Positions 33,541 to 43,552 of a stretch of DNA of 64,000 bases are shown here, in pieces (the first letter of the stretch is position 1; the number at the start of each line of letters is the position of its first letter). The notes under the pieces were generated by a model. The model had not been told where the DNA came from, ran no database searches, and saw nothing but the letters and a program-made list of their open reading frames with translations. A program made the position numbers and the translations under genes. Origin of the DNA: Cordilura impudica (Eukaryota > Arthropoda > Insecta > Diptera > Scathophagidae); NCBI GenBank assembly GCA_963682025.1, contig OY821519.1, positions 141,784,429 to 141,848,428 on the forward strand, written 5' to 3'.

Positions 33541-35168
33541 CACAGTGGACGATATTTTGAGAAGGCGGCCAAAAATCATTTTTTTTTGTTACCGATTTTG
33601 AAGTTATGTTATTTATTTGAAAGTAAATACTAGTAAATCTCGGGAGCCAAAAAATTGCGACTCAACTATAAAACTATAAAAAATTGCGACTCTCAACTAT
33701 ATCACAGCGAACAGGGTCTTCGAAAATGGGCTTTCTCAGTATTTTGCTAAAATTAAAAATTTCTTTGTAAATTTTTATTTTTGAATGACTGTAACTTTTT
33801 TGATTTAAAAGATTTTGAAGTGAAATAAATTTTGTATAATTTTGTGGCTTCCATTAATGTTAAAAATGTAAAAACACTGAGTCATTCCGGAATTAAAAAA
33901 AAAATTTTTTAAAAATGTCCAAATTTTCCGAAAATCTCCTACTTAATAGAGCATAACTCCTGCCAGTCAAAAGCAGTCAGAAAAAATATTGCACCCTTCT
34001 ATAGTCCGAACCCTCCCCTATACTACTATACCCCATTATACACCCGCCAGTTTCCGCCCGTGTGCACCAGAACAATTTTTCTGACTCAAGGTTAGATATT
34101 TTCTGCAAAATTTATGAATACAAAAGTTGTCCACTATGTGGTTAGGATATATTAAGTTTGAGGTGACGTTTGTAACTGCCAAAAATATTGGACCTTTATC
34201 CATCTTTTATTATAGGGAGCGACTCAAAAACACTTTCTGAGTCGATTAAACGATGTCCGTCCGTCCATCTGAGTGTTATGAATACAAAAGTTGGTCGTAC
34301 CGGTGCACCGCGGTGTATTTTGTTTGCGTGTCGGTAGAGTTGTCAGGAGTTGTTATATACTTATCAAAAAGGGTTGAGATATAATGCGCTTAATTGTTAC
34401 AGGTACATTTACATAGGCATCTTTCAAAAACATTAATAGTCTGAATTAGAGTTATATAGTTTAAATACCTGACAAAATGGGAAACAATTTAAATAACAGG
34501 TAAATGGTAAAAAAAAAAACTATTGCGACATAGCCCTTTAAGATATGAGCAGTATGCTTCACCTTTTAAAAGGGGTTAGGTTGTGGGTTTTTTATGCTTC
34601 TAAAAGTGGTAATACCATAAAAATTGATATAGAAATATTTAAAAAGACAATAAAAAAAAAAATTTAACTGAAGCAAAAACATACGAGTTTTTCATTGAAA
34701 CTTCTCTATCTTGAACCAATATAAGGTAACTTTTACGTTCGCTGCTTAATAAATTATATTTTAACTCGGGATCTTTCAAAAAAAAAAAAAAAAAACAACC
34801 TTTGCCCTTGTGCACATTAGGACTAAAAAGTTTACGGGGGCCAAAGTTTGGCATTTTCTGAAAAAATTAACTTAAAAAATTGTTAAAAAGTATTAGTTGT
34901 AAAATTAACTGAAAAAATAAGACATTATATTAAAAAAAACCTTTTTTACCTTTTAACACTTCACTTTTGTACTAAAATTCAGCTACAAATGAAAATGTAT
35001 TTTAAACCCTCCGTAACTTTTTTTTATTTTCGGTCGAGAATTACGTTTTACAGCAAAACTTAAAGGCTTAAGTCTCACCTACCAAACAAAAAAATCCGCA
35101 TATCAAAATTCCAATCCAATCAAAAGTTATAGATTTTTGACCGCCTTCTCGTCAAATGGTCCACTGTG
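33541..35168. mobile_element. Transib-like non-autonomous DNA transposon 2
   Basis: The left end reads CACAGTG, 23 bases, then AAAAATCAT; the right end read inward reads CACAGTG, 23 bases, then AAAAATCTA. About 37 terminal bases match with few changes, including GAGAAGGCGG in both. The 5-bp word GGGCG flanks each side exactly (33536-33540 and 35169-35173). These are the known marks of Transib: heptamer, A-rich nonamer, and 5-bp GC-rich duplication. The 1.63-kb interior has no transposase and contains a fragment of a dispersed repeat near 34118-34272. The superfamily is inferred. Confidence 0.78.
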
Positions 35169-35173
35169 GGGCG

Positions 35174-35911
35174 TTTCAGTAGTAAAAATGTTCGCTGTAT
35201 ATATGAAGCTGTCAATTTTACAAGAGGTGCCCACATTGTGAAAGTTATTATGGTAGATAGCAAATCCTGAAAGAAAACTCAAACTTTATTTTTTACTTCT
35301 CAATGTACAAAAACAACACTCTCCTTTGAAAACTTAAAATAACTTAGGCCCGTTAACTTATCTCTGCTTTAACTAATCGGTAAGTTCTCGTTAAGTACTT
35401 AAAACTTTAGGCGACCTTAACTGACAAGCTGCTTATTATTCATTAATTAATTGAAATTTCAAAGTTAGCTTTAGTTTAGGATACGCCCCTGAATAAGGGT
35501 ACCGAAGGTTTTTAATATTCCTGGGAAAAGTGTATCGAGCTAAAAGGAGATAATGTTGAGAAATTAAGAAAATTTTTCCCAAATTTGTTGTTTTTCTTTG
35601 TCAGGTAGAGTTGCTCTGGAATCGCCATCGAAGCTACTGTAGTTTTCAATAATTTACATTTATACCCGTCATTAATTTTTTAAGACGGTCTATGATCCAT
35701 TTTCCCGTCTGTCCGTTGAATACGCCCTCAATTAGTTGTATTGCTACTCAGAAGGACTTTCGTATCGAAAAGAGCCGAAATCGGTTGGGATTGAAACAGT
35801 TAATGGAATAAATAAAGCCAAGAATTACATGTGATCAAGTGTTTATTGAGTGAGCTATTTTTGAAATCTGCCAAAAAAAATTATACCTTTAAAAAAATAA
35901 AACTTTCGATA
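35174..35911. other. Non-coding stretch
   Basis: No gene is supported. A short region near 35660-35720 resembles dispersed repeats (TATACCCGTCATTAA, GTCCGTTGAATACGC). Otherwise AT-rich. Confidence 0.4.
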
Positions 35912-36279
35912 TCTATAATATTAATAGGCTGGGCGATTTCTTGTGACCGATGTTTTGTTCTACCGTTTTATCCCGATTTTGACCAAACGTATATTATTTG
36001 AAAGGTATTTCTTTTTAGCCGTTTTGCAGATTTACAGATTTTTTAATTTTTTTCCTTTATTTTGAGTAAATTGCATTTAAAGTTGCTACTAAAACATACA
36101 TAAAATTATACATATGCTATGTGTGTTTTATTAAATTTGTTAATGTATTTGTTAATGAGTTTGTTATCTTCAATCACAATAATAATAAACCATAAAAGTG
36201 TTGGTTTGTGAATTGGCTAAGTTGAAAAATAAAGCTGCTTAGAAATTGTACTCGAATTTCGTGCGCTGGAATCTGCTAG
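35912..36279 (+). mobile_element. Short non-autonomous Helitron, copy B
   Basis: It starts A|TCTATAATATTAATAGGC and ends with CTAG|T. The hairpin sequence is decayed (CTCGAATTTCGTGC). It matches copies A and C-G along its length. No coding sequence. Confidence 0.88.
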
Positions 36280-37189
36280 TATTTTTTAATTCCTCTAACG
36301 GCGAATTTTCTTTTTTGAAGTTCAATTAGAGAGTATAACTGAGATAAATTTCTCAGTCTTTTCAAGAAAGCTCAGAATGTTTTATTAACTCAAAAGTCAG
36401 GGGTTTTTTTTATAAAACCACTTTTTAAATATTTGTTCAGCGTTCATGATATAAGAAATATCCTGTACCTATTTATAATCATCTTAGCTATTATGGAAAA
36501 GTTCCCTGTTGTTACCTATTTTTTATTAATTCCATTTAATATTTACACAATTTTAGTCAATCCGAATGATAAACTAAACTTTAAGCCAAAGTCGGTATTT
36601 GCTTTCTACCACAGGATTTTAGCAATTCAAAAGTGGTAGACGTTTTTTTTCGCAACGTTATACATTTGGATGGAAGAAAAAAAATGCAGTTCATTTTAAT
36701 GGCATTGTAAACAGAACATTTTAAAAATTATAATTGACAGTTATAATAATATTTACACCTGTCCATAGCGTTTGGTGGTTTGCAAAGTATAGAACGTACG
36801 AAAGGCCATTTACATACACATACATGTATAATTCGCATTTGTGGTAATTCCATCTGGATAACCCGTCATTGGCTATAACTAACAAACAGACTATTTACGT
36901 ATAGAAAACGTGGTGCAATTAAAATTGGTATGAATGTGTTTTTGGCGTGGTAATAAAAATATATTTAGAAATTAATCACATCACTTTATTGCAGTTCCTT
37001 GACTTTTGCTTTTTGTATCTCTAAATATGGGTCTCGGACTTAGGTATCCTTTTAAACTTATAAGCTGAAGTAAATTAACAAAGACGATAGCAGTCATCGT
37101 CAAGAAGAAGGTTTTGTTAATTTTTAGTATAAGAGTTTAGCATTGAAAATGTGCTCTATGAATTTGGAAATTAAGAAAAAATATTAACT
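36280..37189. other. Non-coding stretch
   Basis: No gene is supported. A 68-codon open frame at 36433-36639 encodes a hydrophobic peptide with no recognisable motif. Confidence 0.4.
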
Positions 37190-37500
37190 GAATGCCAGTC
37201 TAAGCCGAATATACGTTACCCTACTCTATGAGTTGCAGCAAGTGGTCTTTGGTAGAAAAATGATAAAACGCAAACATACTGAGTGTGGTAATGGAAATTG
37301 TCGTGAAGAAAAAATACTTTCTTGTCGACCAAACGCGATCCTTTTTTTAAATTGTCATTGAATTGGTTAAATAATTTGGCATAATATTCACGGTTTATTG
37401 TTTTTCCTTTTGAAGGCAATCAATGTGGATTATGCAGCGTACATCATAAGATACTGTCGCGATGACCTTGTATGTCGATCATCTTACCCCGAGAAACTCA
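37190..37500 (-). pseudogene. Mariner transposase middle fragment
   Basis: The minus strand encodes DVRCIIHIDCL, then KGKTINREYYAKLFNQFN and VDKKVFFLHDNFHYHT. This is the stretch leading to the second catalytic aspartate (HDN) of mariner transposases. The N-terminal and third-aspartate parts are missing and a frameshift lies near 37420. No terminal repeats were found. Confidence 0.85.
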
Positions 37501-37607
37501 TTGTTTAGACTCCAGCTTGGTCTTAAATTTGTGTTATTCTCCGACATAGAGAACAAAGTCTATGAAAAAATGCAAATTTTCTAATTTTTTATAGAAAATA
37601 CAGCTTG

Positions 37608-37621
37608 AAAATATAAAAAAA
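37608..37621. repeat. 14-bp target duplication of the Jockey-like LINE (left)
   Basis: AAAATATAAAAAAA here is repeated at 41846-41859 directly after the poly-A end of the element. It is A-rich, so the exact limit of the duplication and tail is uncertain by a few bases. Confidence 0.75.
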
Positions 37622-37654
37622 CAGTTGTTTGTTGACACTCTCAACATACGGTCG
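37622..37654 (+). promoter_or_regulatory. Internal Pol II promoter: initiator plus DPE
   Basis: Taking the A of CAGTT at 37623 as +1, the word GGTCG falls at 37650-37654, exactly +28 to +32. It fits the downstream promoter element consensus RGWYV. Jockey-type LINEs are known to use such promoters inside the element so that each new copy carries its own start. The spacing is seen directly; activity is inferred. Confidence 0.65.
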
Positions 37655-37743
37655 TGTTATTAAAAATTCAACTTTTCTCACGTGTTAAATTTTTGTAAGC
37701 AAACAATTAATTTTTTAATTTCAATTAGTTGCAATAATTGAGA

Positions 37744-38926
37744 ATGGTCCCCACACAAAAACGCAAAAAATTCTGGGGTAACAACCCTAGATTTAAAGTA
37801 GCCAAACCTCTAGAAAATAACAGATTCCAAGTGCTATCTGATATGGATGACGACACCAGCGAAGAAGAAGGTGAAGTAAGTGGAGATGCAAACAATATTC
37901 CTCCAATTATTGTTGATAGTGGTCATAAGTTCACTGATATCATAAAGATATTGGGCTCGAACTCCAAGTATAAGAGAATGTCGATAGGTACAAAAGTGAT
38001 GCCAAACAGTTTGATTGACTTCAATGAAGCTTTAAAAAACTTAAACACGAAGAAATTAAATTCTTTACGCATCCAGTTAAAGACAACAAGAAATTTAAAC
38101 TTATGCTTTTTGGTCTACCACAATTCGAACTAAAAACGATTCTTGAGGTGTTCAAAAATACGTACAATATAGAACCAACAAACATAAATGAAATTAAAAC
38201 CACACGATCCACATCTGACGATGCTTTGTATATGCTAGAATTTAACAGAAGTCAGATTTCTAAAAGAGAAGTATTTAAGATAAAATACTTTTATGGTATA
38301 GTGGTCCACTGGAGAAATCCCCGGCATCGTGCAAGAGGACCGACACAGTGTTCAAAATGTGCATTATATGGTCATGGCTCATCAAATTGTTTTAGCAAAA
38401 TGTATGTCTAGGTTGTGGAGGTCCACATGACTATTCGTGTTGCCAGTTAAATAAAGTTGCAAATGACGGCCCTGTGATATATAAATGTTTTAATTGTATT
38501 AAGAATAACTTGAAAAATGTTAATCATCGAGCAGATGACATAAACTGTCCATCGCGCCGCGAGTACCTAGAAATACGACAAAGAGTTTCCAGAGAACAAC
38601 ACATTCGTAAAATGCCACAACATTCGGAACCTGATCCTTTCATATGGGATGACGATATCCCAAATAACCGTGATATATCATCAACTAATAAGGTGCGTAT
38701 TTTTCCTCGCACCGATGAAATTCCATCAAGTAGTAGAGCACATAATGCTCTCAATAAAGTTTCCTACGCAGCAAAAGCTAAAGCAGCTCAAATAATAGAT
38801 CATGATAACAATGATCTCTCTAATGAAAAGCTATTAGAAATTTTCTTTGATGCAGTCGATGCTCTAGAAAAATGTAAAAACAAATATGACAAGCTGCGAG
38901 TACTTGGAAATATGCATGTCATATAA
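37744..38926 (+). pseudogene. Jockey-like ORF1 (gag-like, zinc knuckles), two frameshifts
   Basis: The start ATG at 37744 opens a basic N-terminus (MVPTQKRKKFWGNNP) and an acidic stretch. The frame changes near 38090-38110 and again near 38400. In the middle, LFGLPQFELKTILEVFKN and IVVHWRNPRHRARGPTQC precede zinc knuckles: CSKCALYGHGSSNC (38350-38400), CGGPHDYSCC and CFNCIKNN...NCP. The knuckle-rich nucleic-acid-binding protein is the expected ORF1 product of Jockey elements and packages element RNA. The C-terminal third (to the stop at 38924) is intact. ORF2 begins 10 bases later. Confidence 0.9.
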
Positions 38927-38936
38927 AGAAACAACA

Positions 38937-41577
38937 ATGTATAGAATCAATGTTATGCTTTGGAATGCCCAAGGCATAACTAATCCAACAGCTATATATC
39001 AATTGGAACACTTTTTAAATAAAAAAAAAGTCGATGTAGTTTTTATTAATGAAACTTTTTTAAAACAAAAACACAATTTCAAATTGCTTAATTATAAAAT
39101 CTACCGTCAAGATCGATTAACCCATGGAGGAGGTGTATTAATAGCGATAAAAAAAATACAATTCCACACCAATATATATCAATAATGTCAACAACAATTA
39201 TTGAAAATGTTTCCATTGTAATATATATTAATAACCGGCCAATTAGATTTACAGCTGCATACTGCCCACGATACACTAACAGTTTCATTGAAGATTTAAA
39301 CAAAATCACCACAACAACGTCTGAATTTTTTGTTTTCGGCGATTTTAACGCTCACCATACTAGTTGGAACTGCCAAGGAAACAACACTGCTGGTAGAAAA
39401 CTATACAACCATCAAATGAATTCCAATTATTACATCCACTCGTCCAACACCTCTACTCGTTTTGGGCAGCGTTCAACATCCACACAAGCATCAGTTATTG
39501 ACCTTCTTCTTACAAACTCGAACTTAAATATTTCGGCAATAGAAACTCATCCAGGTATGTTAAACTCTGATCACGTTCCAGTTACATGTCAAATTTATGG
39601 TTCCATTATTGAAAGAAAAATACTTATTCCACTGTATCAGATGGCAAATTGGAATGAAATCAATCAATGGGTAGACCAAGAGATTCGAAAAGATAATTTA
39701 CTATCTGCAATTATAACCGAGTCAAACATTGAACAAATTATAAATAAAATTACTCACATAATCCAAGAGGCTTCCAAAAGAATTCCAGTTAAGGAGAAAC
39801 AAATTTGGCAGAAAAAAATTTCTCAATTAACTTTATACTTAATTGGCCAAAGAAAAAGGTTTGTACGTAAATTACAAAGAGCAACCAACATTTCGGAGAG
39901 ACATTACTTATCATCTGTTGTTAAACAGCTGAACATTTTAATCAACTTTCACGTATCAAATGACAGAAATGACAACTGGAATAATTTTATTAAAAAATTG
40001 CCACCTGGCAACAAAAAGTTCTGGCAGCTGAACAGAGCAATAAGAGGGAATAAAGCAACTGTAGAAAATTTGACAATAGATGGCGCTGATGTATTCAATA
40101 ATGAAAGAAAGGCAAATATTATAGCGGATGTTTTTGAAAATTCACACCAAATAACTTATAATCAACAATCGACAGTTGAACGTATGGTATCGAAACACAT
40201 TCAATGGTTAGGCTTACAATCTGTGCCTACCAATGTAACTGATATGTTGACAACCGTGGACGAAGTAAAATTTTTAATTTTTAAGCAAAAAAATTCAAAA
40301 GCACCTGGTATAGATGGAATAAAACCAATAGTTCTAAAACGGATGTCAAATGTATTTTTCAATTTTGTTACAAAAATTTTCAATTGGTGCTTAAAAAAAC
40401 TGCTATTTCCCGAAGCAATTCAAAATTGCCAAGGTAATACCAATACTTAAACCAGGAAAAGATAAAAAATCACCCAAAAGCTATCGTCCCATAAGTATGT
40501 TGAATGGTTTAGACAAAATTTTTGAAAAAATACTAACGCGACTAAATGAATATACAGAACAAAACAATATTTTGAGTAATTAGCAGTTTGGTTTTAGAAG
40601 AGAACATTCAACGATACATCAGGTGAAGAGAATTGTAAATTTAATAAATAGCAACAAAAATCAACGTAAAAGCACAGGAATAGCTTTTCTTGATATTGAG
40701 AAAGCTTTTGACTCCATATGGCACAATGGAATTATTTTTAAGCTCAATAAATTTGGTTACCCTATATATTTACAAAAAATTATAAAAAGTTTTTTATCAG
40801 ACAGATACTTTGCAGTCAATTTGGATAACGAAAAATCTACACAAAGGCACATTCCTGCAGGAGTTCCGCAAGGATCAATCTTATCACCAACGCTGTACTC
40901 TATATATACTTCAGACTTTAAAGCCCTAAGAAACCAAACAGCACCCTTCTATGCAGATGACACCGCATTAATAACGAGTGGAAAACTTTCAAATGCAATA
41001 GTGAAGAACATGAAAAAAGCTTTCAGCCATGCTGAAAAATACTTCAACAAATGGAAAATAAAGATAAATCATGGGAAAACACAAGCAATTATTTTCCCTT
41101 TTAACAAGTCACCAAAAAGAATTCCGCAAATAACACTTTGTATGCAAGGGACTGAAATTCCAATACTTGATTCAGTCAAATATTTGGGAGTTGTTTTCGA
41201 TAAAAAACTAACATTCAAAAATCATGTCACACAAGCGGGCACTAAAGTGCGGAAGAGCGCTTTTCCCTCTGCTTAACCGAAAATCTAAACTAAATTGCAA
41301 AAATAAGCTGTTATTATATAATATGTGTATACGACCAATAATGACATATGGCTGCCAGGTATGGTCAACGAGATGTGCCAACACTTATCTTAAAAAGCTA
41401 CAAATAATCCAAAATAAAAACTTGAAGATTATATACAACCTGCCTAGAAGATACTCAACTGCACTGCTATACAGAAATTCTAAACAAGATCTGTTTAAAA
41501 CTGTCATTAGTAAAATAACAACAAGATTCGAAGACAGAAACAGGTCTTCAAGTTTTTATTTAATAAGAAATTTGTAA
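38937..41577 (+). pseudogene. Jockey-like ORF2 (endonuclease and reverse transcriptase), three frameshifts and one stop
   Basis: The ATG at 38937 opens INVMLWNAQGI (endonuclease start), then INETFLK and GGGVLIAIK. After a frameshift near 39175, YCPRYTNSF, FVFGDFNAHHTSWN and LNSDHVPVTCQI complete the AP-like endonuclease. The RT region starts KAPGIDGIKPIVLKRM (40300). A frameshift near 40425 leads to KSYRPISMLNGLDKIFEKIL, a TAG stop at 40581, FGFRREHSTIHQ, motif A FLDIEKAFDSIWH (40690), PAGVPQGSILSPTLYSIYT (40860) and motif C FYADDTAL (40950, intact). A last frameshift near 41250 leads to the C-terminal region ending at 41577. Catalytic residues are present, so the breaks alone inactivate it. 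Known role: nick target DNA and prime reverse transcription. Confidence 0.95.
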
Positions 41578-41859
41578 AATTAACTTTTTCTGTAACTTCT
41601 GAATAGAAGATGCAAGAAGGGGTTAAAGAAAGAATTTCTTAGAAAACTTAAAGGTTTTTTCCCTATCTTTTTACCTACATGTAATATTTCCAAATGTTTT
41701 TTCACTTATTAAAAAAAAAAAAAAAAAAAGTAAATTATTTGTTGCAATACTTTCAGTAAAATCTCAAAAACTGTAGATATTAAATATATGTATAAATTAT
41801 TTTAATTGTAATGATGATAGTTTTTTAAATAAAAAAAAAAAAAAAAAAATATAAAAAAA

Positions 41860-42129
41860 GTGTTTTCCAGTATTATGATGTTCTGATGAATTATGAATTA
41901 TATTTTAACATGGTGAAAAAAGATAGAAAAAATTAAACTTTTTCGAGATCTTAGCAATTTTGAAAATCAAATTTTAGTCAAAATATACATGAGGCCATAA
42001 AATTCGAACAGCAGCTGAACTAGCAAAGCCCAAATGGCGTTTTGGTAGTTTCGATAAGCACTTCGAGTTTGCACTCGATGACTTCAAAAATGTTGCACTA
42101 GGTTTAAGAGTATGGCCAATCAGAGGATA
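41860..42129. other. Non-coding spacer
   Basis: AT-rich DNA between the LINE and Helitron copy C. Nothing recognised. Confidence 0.4.
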
Positions 42130-42508
42130 CTAGCAGATTCCAGCCCTCGAAATTCGAGCGCAAATTCTAGGAAATTGTTTTTTTTTTTATTAAATAAAGA
42201 CCCTAAAGGTATGCTAATCAATTATAGCCAATTCACGCAATCAACGCAAAAAACAAACTCATTTCTCTTACAAACACATTAACAAATTAAATAAACACAC
42301 ACATAGTATTGTATAATTTATGTATGTGTTAGTAGCAGTTTTAAATGCAATTTACTCAAAATAAAGGAAAAAATTTAAAAATCTCTAATTCTGCAAAACG
42401 GCTAAAAAGAAATACCTTTCAAATAATATACGTTTGGTCAAAATCGGGATAAAACGGTAGAATAAAACATCGGTCACAAGAAATCGCCTAGCCTATTAAT
42501 ATTATAGA
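42130..42508 (-). mobile_element. Short non-autonomous Helitron, copy C
   Basis: On the minus strand it starts A|TCTATAATATTAATAGGC at 42508 and ends CTAG|T at 42130, with CTCGAATTTCGAG hairpin-forming sequence about 12 bases before CTAG. It is one of the best-kept copies. Confidence 0.9.
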
Positions 42509-43439
42509 TATAACGCTAATTGTCCGGACATTTTAATTACCCGGGAAAAAGAAGAGAAATTTTATAAATTGAAAACTATTCTTTAAATACTTATGGGGCG
42601 TTTCGTTTCAAGTGATCCAACTTTTGAATCCGATGTCTTCCTATCGGGATGAAATTTGCACCAAGGTTAGTCCTATTGCATAGTAGTTTAGGCACAATTT
42701 TTCAACAAGATCGGTCCAGAACTCTCTGAGTTAGAGGCGGTCAAAATTTTGACATTTTGGCCAAGCAGGTGTTATTTCCATCCATGTAACTTTTTACCCC
42801 CAAAATTTGTCCCAAATACTTTAGATAGCTATTTCTTCAGTCTTGAAGAATTGAAAAATTTTTTTGACTTTTTTGCAAAAAAAGGAAAGTTTTTTTTTGC
42901 TCAAAAGAAAGCTTCGGTTTTTTTCCTTTAAGAGCTTTTTGGTCGCTTAGTGGCATGCGAGTGGGATATTTATCAAAAAAATGTTTTGTAACTCAAGTCA
43001 ACGGTTTCTCAATTTTTACCATATGCACTAATTTAACTTTTTCCTATTAGTGTGTAAGTGTTTCTAAAACCTTAAAGATAAAGCATATACTGAGAAACTA
43101 GACAAATTAACCTTTCCGACGATATGTAACATACCTATCTAAAATTGCATACCTTCGATACTGTAATACCCGCAATATTTTTTTTCTATAGAAATGTTGA
43201 AAAATATTTTTTTTTTATATTTATTTGTAATAATAATTTAATTATTATATAATAATAATAATAAAAATAAATAGTTAAATAATTTAATAAAATTTAATCC
43301 ATTTATATCATAACTATTTTTGTATTTAAGTTTTGTCACTTTTTAAAAATCCAGTCTTTTATCCATCTTATTTGTCGCATTTATTTGCTGCTTTTTTTAG
43401 CCAATCCTTTCTTGGCGTTACTAGGTACAGCTGTTGATT
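42509..43439. other. Non-coding stretch
   Basis: No gene is supported. AT-rich, with AAT microsatellite near 43220-43290. Nothing recognised. Confidence 0.4.
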
Positions 43440-43545
43440 AACTTATTCAGAAGATTTAGACGATTACCGCGATTGTCTTAAATTGACTATGTGTCCTAAT
43501 GCAACAACTACATGCCACTTAGTTGAATGTTCCAATTGTCCGGAA
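43440..43545 (+). pseudogene. Cysteine-rich coding scrap
   Basis: One plus-strand frame gives YSEDLDDYRDCLKLTMCP, then ATTTCHLVECSNCPEK. The regular CxxxxxxxC...CxxC spacing looks like protein-coding sequence, perhaps a zinc-binding end of a transposable-element protein. It abuts the long-TIR element that starts next. I do not recognise its family. Confidence 0.3.
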
Positions 43546-43552
43546 AAAAAGG

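Larger units (their letters stand above)
37622..41845 (+). mobile_element. Jockey-like LINE, near full length with target duplication
   Basis: The element runs from CAGTTGTTTGTTGAC to a poly-A tail at 41831-41849, bounded by a 14-bp duplication. It holds a 5' untranslated leader of about 120 bases with an internal promoter, ORF1 (gag-like) and ORF2 (endonuclease plus reverse transcriptase). At 4.2 kb it matches the usual Jockey size. Few breaks (two frameshifts in ORF1; three frameshifts and one stop in ORF2) suggest a fairly recent copy that is nevertheless inactive. Confidence 0.9.
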
